Numbered from the stretch's first letter, positions 46,258-58,861 are shown. The stretch: DNA of 64,000 nt from Karalla daura (GCA_029224185.1 CM055201.1:20556584-20620583), one strand, 5' to 3'. The notes: generated from the letters alone by a model not told the origin. Program-made: numbers and translations.

Positions 46258-47284
46258 TGACTGATCTCACCGCCACGACTGAGACCGACATCTGCTACTG
46301 CTACTGTATGCCCGCAACGCACGCATCTATACACTGAGACTGAGCTCATTATGCGAGAGGATCCAGGTCTGGAAACACTCGGACTCCACACACACACACA
46401 CACTCTCTCTTCTAGGCAGAAAGCAGTAGAGAAGACAACAACATGGCATCACATCGTCAGGAGGAGCAACAAAGGCAGCAACGTGTCTCTGATCAGTGTT
46501 GTGAAGCCGTTCAGTCACGTGATGGTTCCAGGCAGGAAGTCCCTCTACGTCCAGCCTGAAGTCACCATTAAAGGAGACGTGTCAGGCTCATCTCTAGGGT
46601 GACTTCCTCTCTCCAGACCCTGAGACTTCTCACACCAATAACCTCCCACGTCATTGTGGAGAACTCATCATTTTACGTAATATGAAGTTTTTTTCCCGGT
46701 TAAATGTGAATTGATATTGTGAGATGTTTGCACACAAGAAAGCAGTAAGCGTGTGCTCTAGATATAGATATAGATATAGAAGCTAGAGATATAGAAGAAA
46801 CTGGTACCTCTTATCACTGTCAAGAAAATCAGTAAGGAATTGGATCAATAAGCAGTATCGATATCAGATTTGGACTCGCTAAAATCTCAATTCCCAGTCC
46901 ATGTTCTGGAATAACCTCTGTCATTTCTGGAACCACTTCCCTTCATTAACTGCTCCTTAACACACCTTTTTTTCTCCATACGAATAATTCAATAAAACAT
47001 CATATTACATGTGGATTTTCTGACCCTCGTTCCCTGCGATCTTTGACTCTTCAAGCCCCCCCCCTCACAAAAAAATAGAAAATAAACAGCTGATAAGTGA
47101 CCCTCAGTCCCTACTGAACCCTCACGGTGCCTCGCAGCTGTTCTAGCAGCTCGTCTCTCTCTCTCCGTGGCCTCGCCGCTCTCCACACGTCTGAGACCGA
47201 ATAGCTTTAAAGTGTTGATTCGTCAGCTGATCCCCACTGTCATCCAGCTCCAACCGTGCTAACCCCAGAATAGCGCCCCCTACG

Positions 47285-47340
47285 CCCCCCCCCCCCCCCC
47301 CCCCCCCCGACCCCTCCCCCACCCATCCATCCACCCCCCC
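47285..47340. repeat. Poly-C tract (C24)
   Basis: C24 followed by C-rich sequence with CCATCCATCCA. Confidence 0.96.
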
Positions 47341-47926
47341 CGCTTCTATTTCCAAGTCAGAATTACCACGCCGGTTAATTCGGGCTCGTCATCTGCGTCA
47401 TTGTTCCTCTGACACTGGAACGGGAACCTGCTCCCGTCTGAACCTGCTCAGACGCTTCGATGCTACGCTCTCAACTTCCTGTTCGCCCACAGAGACGGAG
47501 ACTCCTGGACCGTCGCTCTGTCGATATCACAGCCCTCCCCCTGTGATACCTGCACAACCATTTCAACCCTTAAAACTTAAAGAAAATGTGTTTTCTGTTT
47601 GATTTTATGTATATATATAGTATATAGGGGCATTCTGGGGTCTGGCCGCCCTCTGTCGTCAGCTCTCTGCTTTATAACGTGCAGGTGTGTGAAGTTTTCA
47701 CCTGCGCCATATCTTATAGATATGAAGATGAGAAAGAAGAAGAAGAGCGTCTTCGGTGGAACGTGTTTGAAACAGGCGTGTGATTGAAATCAGACGTCGG
47801 GGCTCTTGAAGAGCAGGCCAGGGATCGATGGCTACGTGACGAGGAGGCGAGGCCTCTCCTGGCAGGTAGCTCGCCATCGCTCCGTCTAATACGAGCCGCG
47901 AGAAAGGTGTCTGATGACTCCCAAAG

Positions 47927-47962
47927 ACACACACACACACACACACACACGCACGCACACAC
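47927..47962. repeat. (CA)n microsatellite
   Basis: CA array with CG interruptions. Confidence 0.93.
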
Positions 47963-48007
47963 AGAGGACAACAAAGCTGATTTCCTCTCCAGCTTTCTGA
48001 ACAGGCT

Positions 48008-48051
48008 TTCCTCCTCCTCCTCCTCCTCCTCCTCCTCCTCCTCCTCCTCCT
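48008..48051. repeat. (CTC)n trinucleotide array
   Basis: About fourteen clean units. Confidence 0.96.
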
Positions 48052-48055
48052 GCTT

Positions 48056-48205
48056 CTCCTCCGAGCCGCGGGACCACTTCGAGCCTATTTTTACCACACA
48101 GACCTTCTTCCCCGGGATGAAAAACCTTAAATCTTTAGCCAGTCTAAATATCAAACCGCGGCGGCGAGTGTGTAATTACGCCGTGCGGTCGGCGCAGCCG
48201 TGCGG
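48056..48205. promoter_or_regulatory. Candidate conserved non-coding block
   Basis: CGAGCCTATTTTTACC (MEF2-like CTATTTTTA), AACCTTAAATCTTTAGCC and GTGTAATTACGCCG, repeat-free between CTC and TG arrays. Confidence 0.38.
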
Positions 48206-48221
48206 GGCTGAGATGGAGGCG

Positions 48222-48223
<2 letters not shown>

Positions 48224-48267
<44 letters not shown>
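48224..48267. repeat. (TG)n microsatellite
   Basis: Clean TG array. Confidence 0.95.
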
Positions 48268-48268
<1 letters not shown>

Positions 48269-48402
48269 AGGAAAATGAAGCGTGTGTGTGGTGAAGGGTT
48301 TGAATCAGGCGTGTATAGAACCGGCGCTGAATGCACGCCAACATGGTAGTCGATGCAGAAGAGGTTGATAATTACAGCCGTACAGAATGGGAATGTGGTC
48401 GG

Positions 48403-48445
48403 CTGTGTGTGTGTGTGTGTGTGTGTGTCACAGAGAGAGAGAGGG

Positions 48446-48487
<42 letters not shown>

Positions 48488-48503
48488 ACAGAGAGAGAGA
48501 GGG

Positions 48504-48580
<77 letters not shown>
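48403..48580. repeat. Compound (TG)n array with a 58-base duplicated module
   Basis: The same TCACAGAGAGAGAGAGGGAG island occurs at 48428 and 48486, exactly 58 bases apart, inside TG arrays. The last array is a clean (TG)36. Confidence 0.96.
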
Positions 48581-48582
<2 letters not shown>

Positions 48583-48652
48583 GATGCAGCGGACTCGGCT
48601 TCAGCTACAACTGATGCCAGCTGGACCGGTTTGGCTCATATACAAAGACTCC

Positions 48653-48940
48653 CACACACACACACACACACATACACACACACACACAAAGTACTGGAAA
48701 TCACTGGCATGGATGCATGTGAACACACACACACACACACACACATACAAACACAGATGTGTAAATCTGTACAATATACATAGAGTCTATACAGCATCAT
48801 ACGCGCGCACACACACACACACACGTACGCACATGCAAATGTACTTTTGCATGGTGCAAAAATAAAAACCTGCAAAAAAAAAAAGTCACATGCATTTAAA
48901 AATATTACTGCACGCACACACACACACACACACACACGGT
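48653..48940. repeat. Cluster of (CA)n tracts
   Basis: CA tracts at 48653-48688, 48724-48745, 48806-48825 and 48913-48939, opposite in orientation to the TG array just before them. Confidence 0.93.
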
Positions 48941-49302
48941 AAAATCATGATACAGTTTACGCTGCATGAACCACAACCTGCAACAAATGCAACAATACCA
49001 AATTCTACATAAATCTGTGATTTTAAATAGTAACAACCCCCTCCTCAAAAAACACATTTATAGTTATAGTTTTCATGCCGTCTGAGATAAGTCTAATATT
49101 TTTTTTATATTTGTTTCTAAAACATATCTTTGTTCTGCGTGAACAGTGTAAAAACAGTTCTGGAAGCAGTAAATTAACTAGAAATAAAATATCAAAGATT
49201 CAGGAATTAATCCTTTACAATTGAACCACAATGCATGTGTTTAAATATTGTGCATTTACAGGTAAAATAATTGAGTATGAACAGAAACCTATGCCTATAA
49301 GC

Positions 49303-49346
49303 CACATATATATATATGTATATATATATGTTTATATATATATATG
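49303..49346. repeat. (TA)n tract
   Basis: Three TATATATATATG-type blocks. Confidence 0.9.
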
Positions 49347-49505
49347 AAATTAGCAGCATGAGCGTTACATGTATTTTATTTACTCCTTCACTTGATTCAT
49401 CGCAACCTTAAAATGCAAGAAATGTAAATGACGGGATGTTTCTGAGACGTCTCCACCTCCACTCTGACAGAAGTAACACTGAGACCAGTGACCCTCACCC
49501 CTCTA

Positions 49506-49506
<1 letters not shown>

Positions 49507-49565
<59 letters not shown>
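49507..49565. repeat. (CA)29 microsatellite
   Basis: Clean CA array. Confidence 0.96.
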
Positions 49566-49567
<2 letters not shown>

Positions 49568-49778
49568 CTCAGCTCCTCAGCCTTTGTCTGATCCAGCAGG
49601 GTAAGGTGGAGCGCAGCCAGAACTTGTGTCTCTATGTAAACCGAGCTGATGGAACTGGGCATACTGGATCCTTCATCACGTTATCTCCACCAGTTTCTTT
49701 TATTTTTCCCAATTATCTCCTCTGAGAACGTCGTGGAGGACTCACATCTGCACATTCCAGCAGAGCCGTCCTGTCCCA

Positions 49779-49813
49779 GAGAGAGAGAGAGAGACAGAGA
49801 CAGAGAGAGAGAC
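49779..49813. repeat. (GA)n with ACAGAG variants
   Basis: GA tract with two ACA interruptions. Confidence 0.9.
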
Positions 49814-49990
49814 ACCCAGCAGAACGAGGACCTGGATACCTCGTCTACGCTACTTCCTAATTATCAATTACACAATTCACAGTGCACACTCACAATCTGA
49901 CCTCAGCCTGTGGAGAAGTATTTATAGTCCACTGTCATGTCTATGTAGAACACACACCCCCCCAGCAGACTGTTCAGCACCTGCAGAATA

Positions 49991-49993
<3 letters not shown>

Positions 49994-50035
<42 letters not shown>
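49994..50035. repeat. (TG)n microsatellite
   Basis: Clean TG array; a (CA)12 at 50180-50204 and a GA tract at 50243-50266 follow. Confidence 0.95.
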
Positions 50036-50037
<2 letters not shown>

Positions 50038-50697
50038 TCCTCCAGTATTACACATGCTGTGTGTCTGTGCGTATTGCACATTTGTCCTGGGTTTGTTTTA
50101 TTTGCAGCCATTAATAACTGACTCAAATACTTTTGTTAGAAGAAGCCTGGCAATGCAGGATGGGGTCAGGGGTCAGCCTCACACACACACACACACACAC
50201 ACACCCGTCACAGTACATTATGAATGGACACACACATCATTACAGAGAGAAAGAGAGAGAGAGAGACACTTCCTGTATAAGAGATTTGATACACGAAATA
50301 AGAAATGATGCTTATTTCACACAGACATGCACCTGAGTAGGAGCCACATTTAACAGCTGTTTTTTTAATTAAATGTTAGTGTTTTAAAAGAGATTATTAT
50401 CCACAGCGGCGGGCGCTACATTTCCCCCTCCGTTATTCACTGTTTTGCAGAAGTTTTGCATCAATTGAATCCTCAATCCTCTCTGACAAGTCGGATCCCT
50501 CCAGAGCCTCCTCTCCTCTCAACTCGACTCTTCAAAATAAAAGCACTGATTTCAAGTCAGTGTCTGAAACCGCTTCGAGGACCCCAGACGTCCCACCTGA
50601 AGGTTCTGCTCCTCCTCACAATGGGATTTTTAATTTTTATTTAAAGGTTTTTGTGCACAGGTGGTTCTTAAAACCAAAACAAAGCTACAGAGGGAGT

Positions 50698-50700
<3 letters not shown>

Positions 50701-50736
<36 letters not shown>
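50701..50736. repeat. (CA)18 microsatellite
   Basis: Clean CA array. Confidence 0.95.
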
Positions 50737-50737
<1 letters not shown>

Positions 50738-50740
<3 letters not shown>

Positions 50741-50915
50741 TTCTCTAGAAACTTCCAACCAGCCTCCACGAGCACGGAGAGCATTTGTCTGAAAGTTCTC
50801 CTCGAGCCTCTGGCAAACGCCGGCAATAAATGGCTGCTGCGCTCTTGGCGCATCTGCTTCATTAAAAGCTAATGAACCGTGCAGTTCCTTGAGGGAACCT
50901 CAAGGTTTTCAGAAA
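50738..50915. promoter_or_regulatory. Candidate conserved non-coding element
   Basis: Repeat-free block with GCCGGCAATAAATGGCTGC, TTGGCGCATCTGCTTC (E-box CATCTG) and CATTAAAAGCTAATGA, an inverted homeodomain-type pair. A good CNE candidate. Confidence 0.47.
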
Positions 50916-51707
50916 CGCTCACTGATGGTTCTTCTAGGAACGCGTGTCACGGGCTCTGAAACCTCAAGACTTGGACTGAAACTCTGAGAACTTTCAAAAA
51001 CTCTTGAGAGTTTTGTTGGGGAAAAAAAGAAAAGTTTTTTATGGTTTTTCGGCTCTAAAAAAAGATCTCCAATTTTCTTCCAGACTGAACAAGCAACAAA
51101 TGTTGGACATGAAGTCATTGCATTTAATGCAACTGGAAGGATGCAGATTTGGTAATTCGCTCCGTGTGAAGCATGGAAATCTGAACATCTGAGGCCTTTC
51201 CTCCAAATAAAACCATCAAGCAATTACCTCAGACAACCTGTTATCATTGGCTGATTCTAGGCTCCTGCTCCAGAATCAAAACATACAGATCCACGACTCC
51301 TCTGAAGCTTCCCCCGTCCATTGAACTATGAAAGCAGGAAAAACAAAACAGGAAATCGACTGTCTCAAATCTCTGTCCTCGGCTCTGCTTGCTCTGTGTG
51401 TGAGGAACCCTGCGGAGGCCTTTTCTCCTGGACAGCGAGTGTAAACAGCCCCATTGGTGAGAGGAGGGACCCCCGGACCCCTCCTCACAGAGCGCCGCTG
51501 GCTGCAGAGGTACAAAAGGTGGAGGAGGGGAGGTCAGCCCACTCCGACACCCCCCCCCCCCCAAAAAAAGGAAAAAAGCCCATAGAGAAGTCGCTGAGCC
51601 AGGAGGACCAAATCCCCACTAATCCAACAATGTCGAGAGAAGGAGAGGAAACACAAATAAGCTCCGTTACAAGCTGAGAGCAAACAGGGAAGCGGGACAC
51701 TCCACTA

Positions 51708-51761
51708 CACCACCAGCACCACCAGCACCACCAGCACCACCAGCACCACCAGCACCACCAG
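51708..51761. repeat. 9-base (CACCACCAG)6 tandem
   Basis: Six perfect copies. The array is in no recognisable ORF. Confidence 0.96.
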
Positions 51762-52308
51762 CCTCATGGAGCTGCTCCTACGGTCCTGATCATGCATCCA
51801 CCTTACAAACTAACAAGGAAAAAAAGAGCATTTTTCTCAATGAGATTAGATGAATTACGTCCGACAAATTTTGAGACCAAAGAATGTGAGAGTAAAAAGG
51901 AGCTGAGATGAAGGATATATATAGATATATAGAATTTAAGGTATTGATCAAAATAAAAAGAAGCAGAACTTTTGCATAAATAAAAACATGGATTGGATTT
52001 TTGGTTCCAGTCCCATGATTACAATAATCTGATAGTATAATGTCAGAGATAACTTTAAGACAAACTTAAAACCATTCTCTCTCTTTTTGGTCAGCTCGAT
52101 AAAGTCATAAACTAAAACTTTCCAATTATGTGAAATGTAAATATTAAAAATTAAATATGGCAAAAAATAAATAAATAAATACTGCACTCCTCGTCAGCCT
52201 CACACCTCTGTATTTCTGATTAAACTCGTCTAAAAATACGTTTCTTTAATGATGCACCTGCAGACCTGCAAAGCCACTTTATTCTAAAAACGGGTGTGTG
52301 CACGTGTC

Positions 52309-52310
<2 letters not shown>

Positions 52311-52365
<55 letters not shown>
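52311..52365. repeat. (CA)27 microsatellite
   Basis: Clean CA array. Confidence 0.96.
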
Positions 52366-52367
<2 letters not shown>

Positions 52368-52420
52368 AAACATACACAAGTCACAAGCTGCAGGATCGTC
52401 CCTCCCTGCTGCTGGACACA

Positions 52421-52724
52421 GGCCAGTCTGTCTGACTGTCTGTCTGTTCTCCCGTCTGTCTGATCGAATGTCTACTTGTTTTACTGTCTGCCTGTCTGTC
52501 TCTCACTGACTGTCTCTGTCTGTCCATCAGTCTATCTGTCTTTCATTCACAGTCTTTGCCTGTCTGTCTATCTGTCTGTTCTTCTCTCTACCTATCCATC
52601 TATCTGTCTGCCCTGTCTGTCTCTCTGTCCGACTGTCCGTCTGTTTCTTCTGTCTATCTATCTGTATGTCTATCTCTCTGTCCTGTCTCTAGCTGTCTGT
52701 CTTTCTGCCTGTCTGTCTGCCTCC
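52421..52724. repeat. Degenerate (CTGT)n array, about 300 bases
   Basis: CTGTCTGT units dominate, with CTAT, CTCT and CCTGT variants. Long and old by its degeneracy. Confidence 0.93.
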
Positions 52725-52851
52725 GTCAGAGGTCAACCCTGGCTCCCCCAGTCTTTCAGAAGTCAGTCAGATCGTTCCTCTCCTCTGGCCTGTTAGAACC
52801 AGGGCCAGACACACACTTTTACACACACAATCCAAACCCAGAGACACCCTG

Positions 52852-52973
<122 letters not shown>

Positions 52974-53098
52974 TAAATAGTGGATTTTGTCGGACTCGCC
53001 CACACAGCAGAAGCCCAGAACAGCACAGCAGTATTTTGGTGGCGTCTGCCTCCTCAGACTCTGAGACCTGCTCGGTTACAGAAGGACTTTGTTGTTCA

Positions 53099-53141
53099 TG
53101 TATTTATTTATTTATCTATTTATTTATTTATTTATTTATCT
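53099..53141. repeat. (TTTA)n tetranucleotide array
   Basis: About ten units with two TCTA variants. Confidence 0.93.
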
Positions 53142-53169
53142 GGTTGCTCTGTTCATATTTCCAACCTCA

Positions 53170-53290
53170 AGTAAGATGGATGGCACTGACAAGGGACTGC
53201 TTCTGACTTATTCCTTCATCATCCTGAAACGTCCCCACTGTGGGACGAAGAAAGACAAGTTCTATTCTGTTCTATTCTATTCTATTCTAT
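53170..53290 (+). mobile_element. Truncated LINE/SINE 3' end with (TTCTA)n tail
   Basis: GTCCCCACTGTGGGACGAAG at 53231 plus AAAGACAAG and a TTCTA array (53260-53290) is the clearest copy of this fish LINE-type tail in the window. About 60 bases before it may belong to the element. Confidence 0.65.
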
Positions 53291-53457
53291 AACATATGAT
53301 CGATGTGAGGGATCATCTTCCGATCGATCAATATGAGTTATTCCTCAGTCACAGTGCTGTTTGGAGGCCTGACACAACCTCTCTGAGCCTGCGTGATGTA
53401 AGTTGGAGGCCGACACAAAGGGGCCGATATCAAGAACAAAGACGGGCTGAAGACCAG

Positions 53458-53505
53458 AGGAGGAGGAAGAGGAGGAAGAGGAGGAGGAGGAGGAGGAGGA
53501 GGGAC
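53458..53505. repeat. (GGA)n array
   Basis: GGA units with GAA variants. Confidence 0.94.
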
Positions 53506-53626
53506 TGAGATTCCCACTGAAGGTCAACGTCCAAAAATAACTCCATCCTACACTTTGTGTGACGCAACCCGTGCACGTAAAGTTACAGACCACAAGTTAC
53601 AACCACGACTGGGCCTCTAACAATAG

Positions 53627-53628
<2 letters not shown>

Positions 53629-53685
<57 letters not shown>
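53629..53685. repeat. (TG)28 microsatellite
   Basis: Clean TG array. Confidence 0.96.
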
Positions 53686-53686
<1 letters not shown>

Positions 53687-53749
53687 TCAAACCTCACACC
53701 GGGCTGGATAAACTCTCCTCTCTGCGTTCCCTCTCCTTTTTGCTTCCAG

Positions 53750-53850
53750 CTCCATCCATCACTGCAGCATCCATCACGGCCTCGCTGTAAGCAGCTCGTT
53801 TAGCATCAAGATCAATTTCAGCTTTTTATCACTCCGGATAGTTTTCATCC

Positions 53851-53891
<41 letters not shown>

Positions 53892-54170
53892 CTTTGAGTA
53901 TTGTGTGCGAATAAAACGCAGTTTCGGAGCCGGCGCTGACCTCCAGTTTGTTAGCTTTGATGGATGAATTGTCACCGACTCCTACCGAACGTAGGCTGCA
54001 TCGTTTCTCCGTCTTTTTAGTTTTCCTGTTGTTTTATTTATTCAATAAATAAGATAAGGAAATAAAAAGGACCGACGTGCCAGTGGCAGCATTTATCACT
54101 TCATCCTGTCAGTCACGGCTCCAGCTTCTTCCTGAGGCTTCTTCAGAGCTGGCAACATGTACTATTTCAC
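53750..54170. promoter_or_regulatory. Candidate conserved non-coding blocks around a CT array
   Basis: Repeat-free sequence on both sides of a (CT)n at 53853-53887: GCATCAAGATCAATTTCAGC on the left, GGAGCCGGCGCTGACC and TTGATGGATGAATTGTCACC on the right. Boundaries uncertain. Confidence 0.35.
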
Positions 54171-54965
54171 TTATTTAAAAACAGAAAATAAAACATCCTT
54201 TCTTTTAAACACTATCGCATAATGCCATAAGAGTTCTAATAAAAATGCCAAAAAAGAAAAAGATCACTCGACCCAGTATGGATCACTACACACTCAGCTG
54301 TTATCTTCCAAGAAAACTTAATAATATATATAATGGAGAGTACTTTAGGTATGCGTTTGGAAACAGGGAATCTAACATTTATTTTTTGTGTGAAAATATA
54401 TTTAGATTATCTGGTATGGTATAATTTAAATTGAATTAAAAAAAAACTAAAAATAAAGATGATTTGTTGACAGAAAAAAGCGTAAATTTAAATGATAAAA
54501 CAAGCACAAAAAAAATCATTTTTCCTCACTGTCATCACAGCTTTTAAATGAGTGTTAAATATAATAAATTCTTAATATAAAAAACATGACGATATCACTC
54601 GGATATCTGTCAGTTTCTTCCTTTTATCTGAATTATTTCTATTATTGTAAGCAGGTGGATGATCCGAGGTCAGCTGTGAGCTCTCTCCTCCTTTCTCCCC
54701 ATCACGTCGCTCCGTCTCCATGCGATGGAGTCGTCTGGAGGCGCTCGACGTCTGAGGACGTCTCGGCTGGGAGCGGAGCGCGCTCGGCAGACGTGATCTC
54801 CTCTGACATCCATGTAATGAGTCCATTTTAATAAAGTATGTGACTAATAGCGAGATCTGACGAGGACGAGGGCGAAGAAAGAGAGGAGAGAGGAGGGAGA
54901 CGGAGGGGAGGGAGGAGGGGGAGGAAGATGGATAGAAGAAGGGTTAAACTCCCTTTTCCTGCACG

Positions 54966-55022
54966 CTGTGTGTGTGTGCATGTGTGTGTGTGCATGTGCA
55001 TGTGTGTGTGTGTGTGTGTGTG
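54966..55022. repeat. (TG)n with CATG variants
   Basis: TG array interrupted three times by CA. A complementary CA tract (55138-55172) lies 116 bases on. Confidence 0.94.
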
Positions 55023-55321
55023 ACGAGGGGAGGGTTGGACTGTGCAGACGTGAATCATTCTGAGCGATTCAAGCGTTTCCATGACACCACCGGGCACCGG
55101 TCCAGAAGTTTCTCTACAAAGTCTGAAAGGTACCGAGACACACACACACACACGCACACGCACACACACACAGACTGAAACGATCCCACCAGCACTGAAT
55201 CTGAAACAATCTATATATTTATTCATGCTGTTGTCTGCCCGTGTAAAGCGTAACATTTTTTTTTTTGGGATCAACATTAATTTAACAGACGATGGTCGAT
55301 GAGTAACCGTTCGTCTAACAA

Positions 55322-55322
<1 letters not shown>

Positions 55323-55359
<37 letters not shown>
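55323..55359. repeat. (CA)18 microsatellite
   Basis: Clean CA array. A TG tract with TATG variants lies at 55574-55618. Confidence 0.95.
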
Positions 55360-55360
<1 letters not shown>

Positions 55361-56814
55361 CCACCCCCTTCTCCAGTCCCAGCAGGCATTGATTTCTTGG
55401 CACCGGAGAGAGTGAATACATCAAACAACAGATGAACGTATACGAGGCACGAGGACGGCTCGAGAGACGCAGCATCCAGCTCACATCTGTCGGCTCCCGC
55501 CTTCCGATACGGACACTCGCAGGCTTTTTAGCGGTTTATCGGCGCGCTCGTTCACTTTTTATTTCGTTTTTGGTATGTGTGCGTGTGTATGTGTGTGTGT
55601 GTATGTGTGTGTGTGGGGGAAGGCGGTTCGATTCCTCACGTCTCGACGATGCCGCCTCTTTCGGTCACTCCCGACACAAAAGGCCGATCGTTTGTTTGCG
55701 TTTGGGATTCATTTGTATTTCCGTTTCTGTTGAGTTAATTAGGAAGACAAAAATGAGGTTTTGTGTGATATAAACGCTGTTTTCAGACATTTAAGGAGAG
55801 TATTTCAGGTCAGGAAAGGGGCTGAGCAGTGTCCCTGAGGGGCCTCCTGCAGTGCATGCTGGGAAAGTCGAGTACACTGAGTAGTCAGTTGGGTAATGAA
55901 ACCATAAAGAGTAATTAATATTTAGGTGATCTGGTCTGAAATATGAGCGCAACATCACTGTTTCTGCAGGATATGACAGAGTCTGCGTCCAGCCCACACA
56001 CTCAGTCAGACCAATACACAAAGTCACAAAGAGAAGCGAGTTTCTATCACCCAAAATGATGTTGAAATCCTAAATATCACGATACAGAAACTGCTGATGG
56101 AAACACGTGATGGAAGGAGTCACATGACCAGTTCAGACTGAACTTTATGCTAAATCTCTTTTAAAACCACCGAAATGCAAAATGTTTCAGACGTCCATCT
56201 CCCTCAAAGTGGAACAGTCTCACAGGTCGAGATTTTACAAAAAACATGATGTGCAAAACTAACCCTTCAATGGAAACATCTGCAGGAAGCAGTTATAGAA
56301 GCACTTCCACAGACTGAGCAGAGGTTTGCTTCTCTGTTCTAATCCAGGTAAATCAGAGGAAAACTTCCCACAGCCCAAACAGTGTTTAACAGCCAGACGC
56401 CCACGCCTCCACCTCAGATGGGTGATGGGTGATGGGTGCGAGCAGCCGTCCACTCTGGATGGAGCCGTCTCGCTGTCTCTGAGGAGCGGGACGAGGTCTC
56501 TCAAACCATAAAGCTCACCAGATGTTCACGTGCAGAGAGGTTTCACCTCAGGACCTCGAAAAGCGCCTGAAAACTCTTTTTTTAAAAACTACGATGCTTC
56601 TCAGACTTGTGCTTTTAACCCTCACCTTGTTGTTTTTTTACAATTTCATTTTCCTTCCTCTATTCTCAGCCAGGACAAACTTTACATTCATGCGACCTCC
56701 TCCCACTGTGCGTACAGTACAACCTTCTGTTTTTTTTGTTATCACTTTCCTTCACTTGACAACGAGGCTCGGGCAGCTCCTCTATGCATCCGTCCTTTAT
56801 TTCCCATCATCCAC

Positions 56815-57050
56815 ACCTCCCTTTACATCCATCTGAGCATCCTTCCTTTACATCCATCGGAGCATCCTCCCTTTACATCCATCGGAGCATCCTCCCTTTA
56901 CATCCATCTGAGCATCCTCCCTTTACATCCATCGGAGCATCCTCCCTTTACATCCATCTGAGCATCCTCCCTTTACATCCATCGGAGCATCCTCCCTTTA
57001 CATCCATCTGAGCATCCTCCCTTTACATCCATCGGAGCATCCTCCCATTT
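56815..57050. repeat. 25-base minisatellite
   Basis: About nine copies of CCCTTTACATCCATC(T/G)GAGCATCCT. After the first few, units with TGAG and GGAG alternate regularly, so the true duplication unit became 50 bases. Reading all three frames gives a repeating peptide, but there is no gene context. Confidence 0.97.
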
Positions 57051-57891
57051 ACAGCCACCACCTCCAGCTCTCAGGACCACATCAAAAGTGATGTCAACCC
57101 CCAAATATCAGCTCCATATAGTGCATTTCATGTCTATCATTCTGAGGCTATAGGCCGGATGCTTTGCAGGTTCTCCTACACACAACAAGGCTGTCTCACA
57201 CTTTCTGTGCTTTGACATATTACGCTATTTTCAATTCAGTTCGGTACAGGAAGTACAAATGGTCTTTGTTTCTCATGCATATCATGACCTTTTTGGCATC
57301 AGACTTGAGGACATTGTGTTGATTATTCATCCCACAAATCATAATAATTGCACGTATGCTAATTGAAAAAAAACAAGTAGTGCATTGTAGGATAACCAAA
57401 TTCATATCCGACCCATTGATTTTAGCATTTTAAAGACATTTTGTGACGGGTTTTAAGAAATAAAGTCAAAATTTTCTGGTCTTTGCTTCTTAAATTTGAA
57501 TATTTTCTGGTTTCTTTAGTCACAAAGTTGAAAAATTAGGCATACTTTATCTCTTAAATAAATGATGCTTTTGCATCATTTTGTCGACCACCATCAACTA
57601 ATGGAGAACGGCCGAGGACCGATCAACATTTTCATCACTTTTCCCCGACACAAAGCGTCTAAAAGAACGTGTAAAAACTGGACGAGAGGACGCACGCCTC
57701 GGCGCGACCCCCTCGGAGGAAGGTGGATCCATCCGGCAGCTTCCATGACACTTGTTCCCTGCTCACATGAATGAGACCCAGAGAGCAGCCCCCTCTCCAC
57801 CTCCCACACCTCCCACTCCTCCCTCAGCCTTCATTATCTCACCCCCCCCCATCCCTCCCAAACCCCGACCCACCCCCACGCCCCCACCCTG

Positions 57892-57892
<1 letters not shown>

Positions 57893-57927
<35 letters not shown>
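57893..57927. repeat. (CA)n microsatellite
   Basis: Clean CA array in a C-rich stretch (57840-57890). Confidence 0.95.
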
Positions 57928-57929
<2 letters not shown>

Positions 57930-58072
57930 CTATCCACCCCTCCTCCAACCCTGGAATCAACAGACAAACAACACAAACAACAACGAGGCGACAAACGGGG
58001 CGACATCTCCGAGCCCTCCAAACAGCAGGACTTCAGCAGGAGGAACGCGCTCCTCGTGATTATCCCAAAGAG

Positions 58073-58074
<2 letters not shown>

Positions 58075-58118
<44 letters not shown>

Positions 58119-58141
58119 AAAATAAATAAATAAATAAACAC
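58075..58141. repeat. (GA)n and (AAAT)n
   Basis: GA array at 58076-58113 then AAATAAATAAAT to 58136. Confidence 0.94.
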
Positions 58142-58292
58142 ATAAGGAAGAAGAGGGAGGGATGTCTTTGATCTACAAAGAAGAAAATAAACTTCCATTT
58201 TCCATTGTTTTGCTGGAACTGCGTTTGAGAGCGATTCCTACGATTTCTTTTCTCGAAGCTTCGTGGAGAAAATTGTCGCCGTACGCCGAGTG

Positions 58293-58328
58293 TGTGTTTG
58301 TATATACGTGTGTGCATGTGTGTGCGTG

Positions 58329-58361
<33 letters not shown>
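58293..58361. repeat. (TG)n with CATG variants
   Basis: TG-rich tract, clean from 58331. Confidence 0.93.
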
Positions 58362-58362
<1 letters not shown>

Positions 58363-58369
58363 GCTCTCA

Positions 58370-58500
58370 GACAAAACAGGGCTGCTGAAATGCGGCAGGC
58401 ACTGCAGATTTTTGTTGGCTGGCTGACAGCGCCATGCCGGTGCCAAGCCCCGACGGCGGAAACGACTAAAAGACGCATAAGGCTGGCATTAGAGCCCCAA
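58370..58500. promoter_or_regulatory. Candidate conserved non-coding element
   Basis: CTGCTGAAATGCGGCAGG, GGCTGACAGCGCCATGCCGG and CATAAGGCTGGCATTAGAGC; repeat-free and GC-balanced. First block of a cluster reaching 59410. Confidence 0.47.
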
Positions 58501-58694
58501 ATCCCCCCCCCCCTCCCTCCTCTCATCCTCCTCCTCACCCCTCCATCCCTCCTTCTCTTTTCTCCTTCTCTTTTCTCGCTCCGTGGCTCGACGTTTACTT
58601 TGGTTCGAGGTTCTGACTCAATTTGGCAACATCCGCAAACCGCCGTCCGCGAATTTATCAATCTGTCTTTATTTCGCTCTGATCCGATGGGAAG

Positions 58695-58740
58695 AGGAAG
58701 AGAGGGAGGGAGGGAGGGAGGGAGGGAGGGAGAGAGAGAC
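58695..58740. repeat. (GGGA)n array
   Basis: About seven GGGA units, then GA. Confidence 0.93.
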
Positions 58741-58861
58741 GATGGGGGGGCTACTAGGAAACATGGCACCTGAAACACCTCTTTACGTAGACCTTTTCTG
58801 TCTTTCTCTCTCTTTTTTTCGGGACTACCTTGCTCTAGTTTAACCCCCATTTCCTGCTCTT

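Noticed and set aside
46351..46602. Plus-strand ORF of 83 codons with ordinary amino-acid usage after a short CA tract
   Set aside because: No start context, homology or splice sites; short and isolated within a tcf4 intron on the opposite strand.
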